This document shows positions 37,215-49,449 of a DNA stretch of 64,000 nt, piece by piece (the stretch's first letter is position 1; every line of letters begins with the position of its first letter). The notes under the pieces were generated by a model. It had not been told where the DNA came from. It searched no databases and saw nothing but the letters and a program-made list of their open reading frames with translations. The stretch is from Varroa destructor (Eukaryota > Arthropoda > Arachnida > Mesostigmata > Varroidae). Location of the stretch: contig NW_019211457.1 in assembly GCF_002443255.2 (NCBI RefSeq), positions 51,314,617 to 51,378,616 on the forward strand, in the 5' to 3' direction. Made by a program: the position numbers and the translations under genes.

Positions 37215-38797
37215 GCTGAATGCGGAAAGGAAGATCCACGCCGACCTGAAGATGGTCGAGAAAATATAATAAAATGCAAATAGCTCAATTTGGTGACGAT
37301 GGGCAGGTGTTCCTTGAAGGTAGAATAGGCCAAGGCTGGGCAACGAACTGCCTGAAAAAAGCCCTCATCCACTTTAACTTTATCCCCCCCGCCCCCACTC
37401 CTTTCCCTTGTATCCCCCGGGTTACAGTCGAGCCGACTTCACACCGTTCTTCCACCTGCTGTCGCGCAATGGTCGCACATTGATCTCGATCAGAGCCAAC
37501 AGCTTCCTGTATAGTAAATACTTGTTAGAAATGGTTGAGTTGTGAAACCGGTAATTTATTTTCTTATACAGTTGATTCAACTAAAATTTGATAAGGCACA
37601 ATCTTGAAAAATGACGCCATTAATGTATACCGAATACGATCATCAATCCTATGTTGATGGTCCGGGATTATGTTAATGACAAATATTACTTCGGCTGAAT
37701 GAAAGGCAAGCAAATATTGTGTACCTGTTTTCCATAACTATGAGAACGTTCTATATATGTTGTAGGTCTGCAGGTTAATGTGGCTTTACCGAAAGTAAGA
37801 TCAGATAAAAATGAACTCTTTTCTTTCTCCACTAAAAAACTGAGCAACACCTTTGCATACATTTGCTGGTTGCGCAGATATTCGAAGGCAGTATCAATCG
37901 AACGATTAGAACTAACCAAACACAAGAGGTTTGCATATTCAAATAAGGACGGAAAAAAAAAGTCGCATTCGTTTCGACGACCAGCACGCAATATCTAGCA
38001 ACGTCAGGTGTACGCAACACGCAATAACCATGCGTGTCGATTGAATAATTTCGAGGTAAAACTTAGCTTGCTATAACAAATTCGATTCGAAAATATTCGC
38101 CGTCCTCGTAGGACGAAAGTGCTATATGAAACACCCTTTTCCCGAACAAATATGGAACAAGTTACCACAAAGACTACCTGATACCTTACATTACCATCTA
38201 ACACTTTTAAGCTATAAATTATTTCTAATTTTCAAATAGTCCTGACGCTAGTCACGACGCTATCCAATTTTTTACTTCGAACATGAGTTGCCTATGGATA
38301 CGGCAGGAAGAAACAATGTCTTTCATCACACTTCTAGTCAACCTGTTTTTCTTTTTATCAGTTTAAAAAAGAATAGACATTCATGTTTTACCAATTAGGT
38401 TTTCGTCCACTAATATATTTAACGTGTGTGTAATGTGGAACAGAGCAAAAAGGCGATCAAGCAACAAAGCGGATATTGGGAGGTCAGTTGAACAGCCGAG
38501 GTGATCAATACGTACGTTCGACGGCTGCATCACTAGGCGATTTGTCAATATTGAGCTATGCCTTACACTATCGAAGGATATATATGGCGCAAATTTCCAA
38601 TACGTTGCTCATTTCTGAAAGAGACACAACTGTATACCAACTTGTGTCCAAGAACACTGTATCACCCAGATCTCCTGTAAGAGGATTTGTTTAGGTCGTA
38701 ATAAGAACGGCTGGATTTTTCGGAATTTATGGAACGGCAAATCTTTCCAGCACTGAATGGTAAATAAGAATAAGCCTAGAGTGATGTTGTCAGCCCA

Positions 38798-38815
38798 TTT
38801 TTTTTTTTTTTTTTT
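38798..38815. repeat. T18 homopolymer
   Basis: Eighteen T in a row. It could mark the poly(A) end of a minus-strand retroposed sequence, but none is recognised beside it. Confidence 0.92.
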
Positions 38816-39415
38816 AGCGAGACTTTTGCTACAAGGGAAATTCAAATAGAGGTACGTTCATCGTGAGCCGAACTTGTTTCCAGTATGTATCGTTTAATAC
38901 ATTGACATAGCAGACTTCTCTGAGGATGGACCTTTATATCGAAGTATAAGCTACAACCCTGCAAGAAGGCAGGGATTGTAGATGTAGATGGTTTACAAAG
39001 GCCTAACTGCGTTTGCAAATGAAACCACCTTTTTTTTATACGATAAGATAGCAGCGATTGTTCAAGGAACACGGCTGCTTCGTATACTCTGCATATATTC
39101 CAGTGGACGAACATATCTAATTGGCAACAACCTATATGAATTGGGTAAAAGGGAGTTGCGTTAACTTACGCTAACGATATTCGTTAGAAATCGCAAAGTA
39201 TTGTAAACCACACATATTGCCCGTAGGATAGGATAGGAATAATCAATAGGAATAATTGCTGATTATCAATGTTGCGAACGAAGGAAAACAAGCTTCTTGG
39301 AGTTAAATAAATATGATGCGTACACGACATATTTTCCACAGGTCATGTAAACATCTATAGTAAACGGCATCTAATACTAGTGCCAGTTAGCATCATAAGA
39401 ACTTTTGATAGTAAT

Positions 39416-39431
39416 AAAAAAAAAAAAAAAA
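39416..39431. repeat. A16 homopolymer
   Basis: Sixteen A directly after GTAAT, so the junction reads AATAAAA. This mimics a polyadenylation signal fused to a tail, but no retroposed body is recognised upstream. Confidence 0.9.
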
Positions 39432-42400
39432 CAGATACTCAAGTTAACGAGCTGATTCAGCTATCTGGTTTGGCTGCATGTTTCTGAATGGTTTATACAC
39501 TAATAGACAATATATACATATCCTGCCATTATCTAGCGCGTATGCCCTAGTCTGTCAAGCGAGATGATAAATTGTCTGGGCCGGCTTGTCCAACGTAAAA
39601 ACCCGCAGTCGAACTGCAAGCGAAAAATCCAAATTGGATGTCATCATCAAGAAGCCCTGCGGAAAAAAATGGAGCCAACAAAGGAATATACGGACAGGCA
39701 ATGATAGCTGGCATCTCAGAACCGGATTGTGAGAAGCCAGAGGACCGCAAATGTTTAGACGAAGCGACACACAGTCTAAGCTAAGCGAAACATCTGGGCG
39801 TTTAGCAACCCAGTGGGGCTAAAACAAAACTCAGGAATAGAGTGTCAATAGATAAAACTGATGAAATCGTTAAGTTAAATCGTGTATCAATATATGAATT
39901 GAAGTTATGTGTCAGTTCATATGTAGTTTTTGAGTGTTAACTGGACTAAGGTTTGCTTGGTTCGAAATAATCTATACGCACTCATGTGGTCGTTTAACTA
40001 CATGAAGGAAAATGTCTGATGACGGATTATATGTGATGCCGACTTCTACACGTTCACGTAGCGGCAAATCACCGTAGCTGGAACAGTGGTTCAACTTGCG
40101 AACTATTCGGCTTTGCTGAAAACCTTCACAATCTATCTGAGTAAAATATGTCGAAACACTAATTTCAATAGTAACCTATAACAAAGTAATAGTTTTTCGT
40201 GTGTCTGCCTTATTGAAATCGAAAATGAATTCAAAGACTTTTTTTTTTAAAAGAGCTTGAAGTTAAGTTAGAAAGGACAACAAAGGACCACACATACATT
40301 CAAGGATTTGGGCATTTTATTCCACGATCGAGGCTCAAAGCAGATCAGTTCAAAAAAAAAAGTACATCATACGAAGTACAAAGAGGGGCATAAAGGCATA
40401 GTGTTTTTTGCTTGCTTATATAATACTGCTGGTCCGAAAACAACACCTACCAAGCGTAAACCTAGGTCTTATTTTCTATGGTTCCACTGTAATAGTTGAA
40501 ACAAGATTTCTTTCGGGAGCTTACGGGCTGTCTAGCACAAAAGAATGGTTAACAGCAAGCGTATATAATAGTTACTAACAAATAAGCATTTTTTTTAATT
40601 CAAACTTCATTGCTTGTTGACGTTATGCTTTGGTGTGATCGCCTCGTACTCTGCTGTGAAGTTGTATACAGCACATTAGATTGCAGTGGGTACTTTGTGA
40701 TGAAATTAGGTAAGACCTCAAGACGTTTAACTACAGACAAGCGTTAATGTTGATGTGCAGGACATGCGCGACTTGCTTCACGGTCTGAAGATTAACTAAA
40801 GGCAAACTGTTTTAAGTCTCTGTTTGTTAAATCGAGTCACAAAATGGCATCGAACAAAAGGAGGAGGCAATTTCGCCGGCAATATAGGCAAAGCAATAGA
40901 CTCCTCATACTCAAAATGGACATCAGCAAGATATTGCCCGAAAACTGGAGAAGCTGGTTAAGGCTGCCAAATACCTCACATTTTGAAATAATTCCGTGAA
41001 CATTTGACAGTAAAAAATGTGGTCACTCGAAAACGACGCACGAAAACTACGCTTCAAGGACACCATGACCAAGGGAGACCACAATAGCCTCGGCCTCCGT
41101 GTTTCAGTCGGTTGATCGTTTGCATAACCTGAAGAGGGCAATAGGTAACGTGGTAGTTTGATTTTCCTTACAAACAAGCCAGTGGTATAGTAATGCATGC
41201 TAACTTGAATTTGTAAATTTGTGGGGAGGGGGTGCCTCTGGCATACGCTAAGACGTCGCTATTCTAACTTATAGAACTTTCCATCGTAGTAAGTATGTGT
41301 TTGTTCGCTTGCTGAATAGCTATGAACAAGTTAAGAGCATGTTGAGTCAGTGCCGTTGGAGGAACTGTACTAATTTTCTTTATTATGGATCACTTCAAAT
41401 TTCTAACTCAAGATTGTTGGCTTAGATGTATCGAATTTTGTGTTTCCAAATAACCAATCAATTATCCTAGTTGTCGGCTAGCGTGCTGACTCGCAATAGC
41501 AATGTTAAGGAACGCCTCAATTGCGGAGAAACTTAGTTGATGAGTATGTAAGCATTTTCGCGTAATTTTTTTCTATGAAAATATAACTGACACCATGCAT
41601 TTTGAACAGGGTTCTACGAACCATTACAACTTACCTAAGTTGGTAGGTTTTGGATGTTTTATGTTAGGTAGTTAAACCCTTTAGGGGTTACTTCAAGCGG
41701 CTGGCAGTCAGCATGACACGAAGTAAGCCTAGGCCATTACGTCGTCCTCTACCTCAATCTAATTGGCTCAGAAATTTCTCAAAATTTTAAAGAGTTGATG
41801 GGACTTATAAATTTAAGAGAGAAATTAACTAAGAAGGATGACAATCATTTTATAAAAACATTCGAACGAAACGAAAGAGAAACGTACACGATCACCGTGA
41901 TACAAAAAATACATTCAAATAAAATTCGTTCACAGATAATTGCATTTGTCATAGTTATTCCTTACGAATTGTTTAAGCCTTAAGAAGAACCTTCGATTGC
42001 CTGGTAGAATTTTATCTACTTAGAGCTACACAAAACTTTTCCATCTTAGGCCTTCGCGACATTAGCTAAAACGGACGCAAGTCGTGCGAGGCTGAAATTC
42101 GGCCTCGAAAAACATACTTCTATCAAATAACCACGAAATAACAAACATTTAGATCGTATCGTTGGCAACACGCAGCAATTCAGCACTAACTACACGCGTA
42201 GCTTTCAAGAGGGATTTGTGAACCGAAAAGCATTCTGGGCAAACGAAAGGTCTTCTCTACGTGTACGTCTAATAATTACTATTAAACATAGTTAAATTTG
42301 ATTTCATATGATGAGTATGCCATCTATATTTTAATTAACACGGTGTCTTTTCGCTATACAAATGTAGATTCCAATGTAGACCTATCATTTGGGCAAGTGA

Positions 42401-42720
42401 TAAAGATAATGGAGAATCAACAAGATAATAGTCACAGTTGGCTGAACAGGGATCCTTTGTGGAGAAGCGAACGTAAACCCAGTTTACGATGTCTCTGACC
42501 TATCTCAGTAGGTCGCACGACGCAGAAGTTGTTTACTCCTAGCAGGAGTCACCGTTTTCCTATGAGTAGTGTGTCCTCCTGTACGCAAACAGGCCCATTT
42601 GCCAATCAGCTGCCACGATGTGTCTTAAGCTACTACAAAAGCCTTCCAGGCATGTAGACGCACCCAGTTGAGTCGCTTGTGACAGGGAAAATAATAATAA
42701 CGACGCTAGATTAACAGAGA

Positions 42721-43599
42721 AGATGGCAGCAGACGATGGGTCTTAGCAAAATTATCCCTACAGCTGAGCGCGGCTACTGCCTTTGCGCATGCAGGAGTTC
42801 AGCCAAGCCGGAAGAAATTGCGAAGCCAAACGGCCTTTTACAGAGCAGGATATATATAGCTAGCCAATACATTGTCTTCATTGAATATGGCTTTCGTTTG
42901 ACAGGCCTGACCGCCTTTGCCGTTGATGGCTGTCCCCGTAAAAAAGAATCAAGAATAGCTTTATCAGCTAATAAACGTCACTGTCTATGGACACTGAGAG
43001 CTAAAAGTACAACTACGTTGTAGCTCGTGTATAACAATAGTGTATAGGCTTTTTCCGTTTGTTATATATTTAACAATAAATATTTTCTATTTCGGGTTTG
43101 CAGCTGAAGACGATCATCTTTGCTCCATCTCTGATCATCATCTTCGCTCGCCAAATCCGCTCAGGCTTTCATGCGCAAAAGACTTGCATTCGAAACCGTG
43201 TCATGTCTTCTAGCTCTTCCTTTAGGCAATATATTTGAAATAGCGGTCAATTTTTCTAACATCAACCAGTTAATGAATTTACCTATATGAAGTTAGATGT
43301 TAGTTGAGGAGAGGCCTCTTTGTGAAATCCGTGAGATTGCAGTTAGCGCAATTCTATTATAGCAGGTAACTTAATAAGCCATTTTAAGGTAAACTGTCTC
43401 ACATATCAGTTTGTTTCGACAAAAACTCTCTAGAGTTCCGTACACAGGGAAAAGTGATATGGAAGAAATCGCTTCGAAGAGGGTATTGCGCGTTTCAAAA
43501 AGATGTTTAAGACAAAGAATGGAAGATAGTCGGTCAGTCAGTTTCAAATGTGCATATCTGCATATAAGTACAGTGTCTATATACAGTAGCGGCTTCTCC
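42721..43599. other. mixed-composition DNA with short ORFs
   Basis: A 95-codon plus frame (42736-43023) contains MGLSKIIPTAERGYCLCACR and is not recognisable. A further 88-codon plus frame begins at 43411 and runs into the GC island. No splice-like structure or RNA gene stands out. Confidence 0.4.
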
Positions 43600-43734
43600 G
43601 GCCTGGGTACGAGGCAACTAAACCTGGTTGGCCCCGCCGGTTCCTACTCCACCTCATCTCAAAGAAAGAGCACGTGATCTGAGTGCTTTACAAACGTCGC
43701 GACTCATAGCGAACCTCTCCCTTCCTCGTTCCAG

Positions 43735-43861
43735 GTTTGGCTTCGTTTTGATTGACAGTAAACACCAGTCTTCATTGACCATGCTTCTAGACGGCGTTCG
43801 TGGTCATTGGGGGTCCGTTCGGCCATCTATTCTCAGCCCCTCGAATAGCCGTTCATTGTAA
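43735..43861 (+). CDS. candidate exon after a strong acceptor, unrecognised
   Basis: Directly after the pyrimidine-rich acceptor ending at 43734, one plus frame stays open for about 42 codons to TAA at 43859-43861. It begins FGFVLIDSKHQSSLTMLLDG and reads like ordinary protein. The same frame is also open upstream of the acceptor to 43628. No family is recognised and there is no downstream partner exon I can fix. Confidence 0.17.
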
Positions 43862-44320
43862 TGTAGCTATATGGTTTCAGTGCCGTGGCCTGGCCTGGTT
43901 TGACATAGCTATAATAGTCATTATATTTGACTACAGACTGTTGGTTGCAGACAGAGCAACTATATGCCATCGCTGCTTCTGCCAGTCATGCCGACTCCTT
44001 CTGCCCCTACGAACAAGTCCTGCTACCACTGTGCCCATGAACGGACGTGCTTGTGAAGGATGTACACAATGGTGGCACCTAACAGTCGCTATATGGCACG
44101 CCTTGAAGTTCAGAAACGCCACTCTGGGCGGGTGCAACTCGCTATTCCGCCCGACCGATCGGCCTACTAACCGAGTGTTAGCACAGAGATCGGAATATCT
44201 TGCGCTTCCACAAAAGGAACCAAGGGTGATACGTACCTTACTCTTAAACCGCCTGAATTTCCTGACTATTCTTTTTCTGTCGTCCGTTAGGAACGAACCG
44301 ACGCCTGTCAGCAAAATCAG

Positions 44321-44656
44321 TTAGAGAATGCGTGAGAGAAAGAAGGGGAGAGTTTCTTTACGATCCCAGCTGATATGGATGGAAGTTGCATGAAACGCCA
44401 CCAACGCCGCCAGCCCCGTTTGTTCACTGCTGGCTGCTCCACTTTTGAAGTTACGGGTCAATTTTACTGCAACTGCTGCGGGGGTAGGTGAAGACCAACG
44501 GACGCAAGACGGCAGGAGCCGGGAGGCGGCAGCAAAGCAACACAGATGCAGCAGGAACCGCCTGTCTTCGGCTGCGCCGATTACGTGCTCCCGCATACCG
44601 AGTAGCCGCAGTAGCAATGAGACCCTGCCGAGCCACTCTAAGTCACATTTCGACAC
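44321..44656 (-). CDS. candidate open frame in GC island, unrecognised
   Basis: A 111-codon minus frame without an ATG at its 5' end (an internal ATG occurs around residue 21, in LLGMREHVIGAAEDRRF). It has many C/G-ending codons and a Leu/Ala/Arg-rich composition, with a Cys pair at HLCCFAAAS. GC-rich DNA produces such frames by chance, and plus frames overlap it, so strand and reality are both uncertain. Confidence 0.12.
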   Translation of the reverse strand: MSKCDLEWLGRVSLLLRLLGMREHVIGAAEDRRFLLHLCCFAAASRLLPSCVRWSSPTPAAVAVKLTRNFKSGAASSEQTGLAALVAFHATSIHISWDRKETLPFFLSRIL

Positions 44657-45020
44657 AAGGTCCTTTGTCCCGAGCTCCGCCGCTTCGGCCGTCGACCTAC
44701 TCCTTACAGCGGCCTGGTCTCAACAGGAGCGGCAGCAATAAGCGTCCTACTACTCTTTTACTCATAGAACAGAAAAAGACAGGGTAGGCGGGTGAGCGTG
44801 CAGCTGACCTGCGTGCCTGCCCGCGGGGAGGCAGAGCACAGAGCCTTAAACAACCATAGGTGGCATAGTTGGCTCTGCGTGCTCCCACCTATTTCGGTTC
44901 CTATTCTAGATATACGTAGGGGCTTGGCTGGCGGCACGACGATGAACGCGCCCGACACTACCAAACCAGCATCTCCCAATTCCAAAAGCATTCCCAAACC
45001 AATCCCCTTTTCCCCTTAAA

Positions 45021-45809
45021 AAAGAAGGAGAAGTCAAAATGGTCTTTCTCTAGACCTGTTTTCCATGCGGCACTGGTTAACCTTGGTGAAGCCTATGGTC
45101 GGCCTTGTGTGTACCTATGTGTCTACATGTATGCCCGTGTGTAATGTGTATGTGTGTGCTTGCATGTATTCTTTTCTTCTGCGAAAGTTGCTGCCTACCA
45201 CGACGCAGATGCCAGGCAATATATCTCTCTGTATATAGCGCCGTTATCCGTAAACCGATGTGAAGCACAGTCCTTTATTTAGAGTAATTTAATAGCGAAG
45301 TGCACCGTAGCGTGTTTTCATAACGTGTGTGCATATATATCATATGGGATACATAAAAATGCTATTAGGTTAATTGTACAGATGTGTTGTCTATAATACA
45401 CACCGAATGCGCTCGTACGTACTTGGCTTTAACAGAATACCTACCGACTAAGTTGTTAAATTAATTAGTACATGTTGAGCTAAGAGCTTGAATCGAGAAA
45501 TACAACGGAGCGCCAACTGAAAGCCGAAAAACAATGGACGACCAACCGAAACAGGCATTCATCAAGACGACATCAACGACTCAGACGGTAATCGCTCTCT
45601 AGTAGCAACAGATTTAGTAGTTTGACTCAGTTAGCAGCGGAGCATTTCCCGATTGCTAACAAAGCAAATGACAGAAGCTTTTAGGCGTCTAGAAGATGAC
45701 GGTGCTAATGGCAGTGATAACGCTGCTACAGGATCTTTTTGTCGGTAACAGTGGTGGCCAGCAGATGCTATAGTATTCCCACCTCTTTTTCCCGATATCG
45801 GCCAGTCAT
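45021..45809. other. mixed DNA between two GC islands
   Basis: GT-rich sequence occurs at 45105-45165 (alternating TGTGTGTATG-like motifs). AT-rich DNA with no ORF of note follows to about 45500, then GC rises again. The minus frame 45631-45864 is unrecognised. No RNA gene was seen. Confidence 0.5.
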
Positions 45810-46343
45810 TTACCCCAAGTGTAGAGCGAACGCCCGGCACACAGCAAACGAATGGAAAGAACACAGGGTGCGCGGAACTCGAAATATATGACTACTACCA
45901 TCAACAGTAGTAGTGGCGGATATAGCAGATCTCCAGGCGAGGAATCGGCTTGGAGGGTGAGTAATAAGTGGAGTAGATAGATCGGATCTAAACAAGTTGA
46001 CGGTTGTTTGCTGCTGTAGGGAAGTAGGAAAAAGGAGCAGAAGGGGAAGAATAAGCGCAGAGAATCCAGAAATCGCACAGAGGTAGTACTGATTGTGCTT
46101 GGTGGATGGTTCGACGGAACCAGTCAGTTTAAACCAACTCGAGACCAATGTCAGCGCCCATTGCAAGCGGGTTTGGATGTATACTGTGTATATGCAGGTT
46201 GCATGTGGGTATGTCTGAGCGCCTAACTGTGCACGCCCTCCTTTACTGAGGGAAAACGCTCTTTTACTCTTTCTCTCCCTTTTTTCCCTTATAGCCACTC
46301 CACTCGACAGGCGTAGAAAACAGGGAAGCGAGCCGGTAGCCAT
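45810..46343 (-). CDS. 177-codon ATG ORF, or an exon starting inside it
   Basis: The second-longest ORF of the window. It starts with ATG (46341-46343 on minus, weak context with T at -3) and ends at TAA 45810-45812. It has a basic N-terminal part (REKRERKSKR near residue 20) and one hydrophobic stretch near residues 86-108 (ISGFSALILPLLLLFP). That hydrophobic stretch is encoded by a near-perfect pyrimidine tract ending CTTCCCTACAG on the minus strand, which is a classic 3' splice site. The more economical reading is an intron ending at 46014 and an exon starting at 46013. Downstream of it the frame stays open for about 67 codons (QQQTTVNLFRSDL...). No family is recognised. Confidence 0.18.
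   Translation of the reverse strand: MATGSLPCFLRLSSGVAIREKRERKSKRAFSLSKGGRAQLGAQTYPHATCIYTVYIQTRLQWALTLVSSWFKLTGSVEPSTKHNQYYLCAISGFSALILPLLLLFPTSLQQQTTVNLFRSDLSTPLITHPPSRFLAWRSAISATTTVDGSSHIFRVPRTLCSFHSFAVCRAFALHLG
46014..46055 (-). other. strong splice-acceptor-like site, minus strand
   Basis: Read on minus, about 35 bases of almost pure C/T end in CTACAG with the AG at 46015-46014. This is among the best acceptor patterns in the window. If used, the exon starts at 46013 and a minus-strand transcript crosses the island at 45.5-46.35 kb. Confidence 0.4.
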
Positions 46344-46350
46344 CTAACAA

Positions 46351-49300
46351 ACTTTTCAATTGTGTGCCAAATGCGTTACATGGCCAGCTTTTTTTACAAG
46401 TCGTTTTCTCGTTTTTTTCTTTCTCGTACTTGGCCAAACATAAAAATCACCACACAAGGGCCTAAAGATTGGCTGGGCCGTGAGTACTCACATACGGGTA
46501 TCTATAGAAATATCTGGACCAATTTGCTGCCACCCTTCAGGAGTTACTCGAGATATTGTGGACAAAGCATAGAAGAGAAAAAAACTAAGTGTTGCAAGAA
46601 ACTGGCTGCCAGCCAAGGTGTGCCTAGTCCTTCCGCTCCTGTCAGGCCGCCCGTCTTTTATTGCTTCTGATCGTACATTATATTTCAGTGGCTAATAGGA
46701 GAGGGAGCGTTGGCTCAGTCGGTGTATGCTGTAGCGCTATAGTAGCGTGTTGTTGATAGTGACAGGTGATTCCGACGCCGACTACCGAACACTACATGCG
46801 GATGAGGGAGGTAACCTCTATAGATCAGTCTTCCGTCCTAGAAATCAGGCGAAAGGTATCCTTTTGTCAGCAGTGTCCACCAGCAGGCCACGATGTATCT
46901 GTCTCATTTAGATAAAACAAGTCACTGATTATGTGTGCTGCAGCAGCTCTGTTTCTGCATCCGCCTGTCTCTAGGCCTGGCCCGCGCCAACTGGTCCGCA
47001 GATACCGATTGATTCAGGCGCCAACAGACCGGATCGTTGCTAAATCAAAATCACTAACCGTTACAAATGGCAGCTTCGTAAGAATGTAGGCCTAGAAAAA
47101 CGTACATTATCATCGAATGCTTCACGGGTAAACTTAGTTGGGTATATTGAGATCCCTTGGTTGCATTGTTGGCCCTAGAAAAAAAATGGTATTTCAGATT
47201 TTTTGATTGTACCAAAATTGTAGTCAGCGATATTAAATGCCAATTTTTTTGCACTACAGGAAAACAGTTCAATGACAAACAACTTCATGCACCCCTCAGG
47301 GTACGTACTAATGGGTCTTGTAAAAGACTTTTTACGTTAAATTTACCCGAAAGCGTCGCCTTGCATCGACAAATATATGATTAGAGTTTTCTTATAAGTG
47401 TTTTGATTTGGGAATCTATACAAATCTATGTAATATGGAAATACAAGTTAACCTGGACCCAGCGGCAGTAAACGATGTGTGGCACGCAAATACGAATTTT
47501 ACACTTTCATTTTCCATATGCACGCTGAACAGGTTTCATTAAAAAAAGAGTAGTAAACATTATGCAATACAATTCTACTAAGTTTTATATTTAACTGGCG
47601 GGCTTCATCTTCTGCCTACTGATACCTCACTGAGAGCTTCAGGCGTGTGTCGGATTGTAGAGAAGTAGGAGATATTCAGTTACCTCGTTTGTTTTCAGCG
47701 TTGTTACCAATAGTGCGAGACGATTGATAGATAGCAGGTGAAGCAACCGAGATTCTACGTGGTAGAAAGGTAATATCATTCTGAGTACCCTCTGCTGGTA
47801 GACGGCTGCAATAGAAGTTTTCAGACCGTTACTAACCCCATTTTATTGAGAGGCTCTGTAGACGCGCTCGATGCAAATTTATCGGTCTCTGGATGTTACC
47901 GGCAGGCTTAACATTTTTTGATAATTATTGTTCTGGTTTATACTACCCAGTGTTTCATAACGAAGAACAAATCAGTAAATACGAGTGCATATTTCTACCA
48001 AGAGATCATAAATGGCTTTTGGTAAAATGAGTTCCAAATTACTGTGTTCTCGGCACCTGGTCAAATAAGCCAATGCTGATACGCACTTAAGGCTCAAAAA
48101 CATTGCCGGACTTTACGTCCTAAAGGAAAACACCGTTTTATTTTTGGACATTAGAGAGTATAATCTACTCTACCGACACCTGTATAAGCTATCTTCACGT
48201 TCATAATAAATTTAATGAAACTTATTCTGAACATTGGCCAGCATATGGAACATCTGTAAATATCAGGATTTCATTCGGATACGCTGCTGGTAAGCCTTAC
48301 TAGGATAGGATAAGGCATAGACTTATTTTTGCGTTCGTAACTTCCATATATTTTCATCCTACTTAGTATTCATTTCCCATTTTAAACAGGTAAGTTTAAA
48401 ATAAAGAAAACGTTTTTTATAACGCCACATCCACACCCAAGCTTTTTAATGAAAGTGCTATTAATAATCAAAATCACAATGACGCGTTTCCACTTTGACC
48501 ATTCGACGATATTTAATGTTTATAAAGGCTTTTAATGAATATCTCGGCAGGTTATGCTTCGCATATTCTCTGATCTAGTGACGTTGCTCAAGACTGAAAA
48601 AGCCCAATCTTTGCTTTCACAGCTTCGTATGACGCGTTAAGCTGTAAAACGACAATGCGTGACTGTAAGAAATTGTAAACAAAGAAATGTACATGTTTAC
48701 ATTTAGTATGTCCTAGGAAAGATAACCAGGTATCACTCTTTTTCAACGACAGTATGCTATACATACGAAAGCTGCAGTTCAAATATGGCGTATACGTACA
48801 TACGCGGTTGTCACTTGGCCTTGTTGAGCCTGCGATTCAATTTTACTTGAGAGCGTACAAGTTCAGATTTCCCGTTGAAATATGACAAAACCATATCACG
48901 AGCCAAGCTCAACTTGTTGCAATCTCAGGGGAGCTTCAGGGTGAAGATCAATTAATTTTTCGATAAAAAAGACTTCACAAGGATAAGATCAAAGAGATGG
49001 AGCATTTACCTTGTTAAACAGTTTTTATCTTAGCATTTTCAAACTGTGGCTAAGTTTATATTACCTTCCATTAATAGAAAGTACATGTATGGTAGCGTAC
49101 TTCTTCCAGCGTCAGTGTTCATTAATCTGTATTCAAGTTGAATAAATATACTACTACAACCCTATGTTACTACTCCGATCACCGACCCTAATGTTAAATT
49201 TGAGCAGACCAAGAAAACGTAATTGTTTGTATAGAAATAACCTATTTATTTACACATTACCACAATGACAGGGGCAGCACGTTTTAAGCTGTAGGATTTA

Positions 49301-49449
49301 AGACGCTCGCCAGTTGATATCTTCCGGTCGTCCCAAGCTAGAATGATTATATATTCAAGTGTGGATTTTAACTGCTGTGAATAATTCGTAGTCCACCGTC
49401 ACCGATCGACATCTGAAGCAGAAAAGTGCTTGCGCAGTCTCTCACAAAT
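46351..49449. other. AT-rich DNA without a recognisable gene
   Basis: A 102-codon plus frame at 46362-46670 (no ATG start; basic and aromatic) and a 75-codon plus frame at 47157-47384, overlapping a 74-codon minus frame, are the only notable ORFs. None is recognised. The stretch 47500-49450 is plain AT-rich DNA. Confidence 0.55.

Larger units (their letters stand above)
35971..42720. other. AT-rich DNA without a recognisable gene
   Basis: Scattered frames of 60-100 codons overlap on both strands (for example 37163-37372 minus and 37274-37483 plus; 37686-37991 minus and 37780-37998 plus; 39547-39770 minus in two frames; 40923-41198 minus) and none is recognisable. A C-rich run occurs at 37383-37420. 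Hairpins lie at 36298-36321 (GTATGCT/AGCATAC) and 37180-37214. Poly(T) and poly(A) runs are listed separately. A partly duplicated TAGGAATAAT occurs at about 39234-39256. Confidence 0.55.
43600..45020. other. GC-rich, CG-rich island with multiple long open frames
   Basis: The composition changes sharply to GC-rich with many CG dinucleotides and GCAGC/GCCGCC motifs, strongest at 44390-44950. Long frames overlap on both strands: plus 43800-44324 (174 codons, GTG start), plus 44445-44741, minus 43931-44314 and minus 44321-44656. Most cannot be real at the same time. Splice-like sites include a strong plus acceptor ending at 43734 (CCCTTCCTCGTTCCAG), another ending about 44709 (CTACTCCTTACAG) and a donor-like TAG|GTGAAG near 44490. 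The island is a reasonable candidate for a promoter with 5' exons of a gene whose body lies elsewhere. Confidence 0.45.

Noticed and set aside
43800..44324. The 174-codon plus frame as a protein-coding gene
   Set aside because: It has no ATG start, overlaps an equally open minus frame in GC-rich DNA, and its Cys/Trp residues match no known domain spacing.
46711..46790. A-box-like TGGCTCAGTCGGT of a tRNA gene
   Set aside because: No proper D-stem, anticodon stem or B box (GGTTCRANTCC) follows, and the acceptor stem does not pair.
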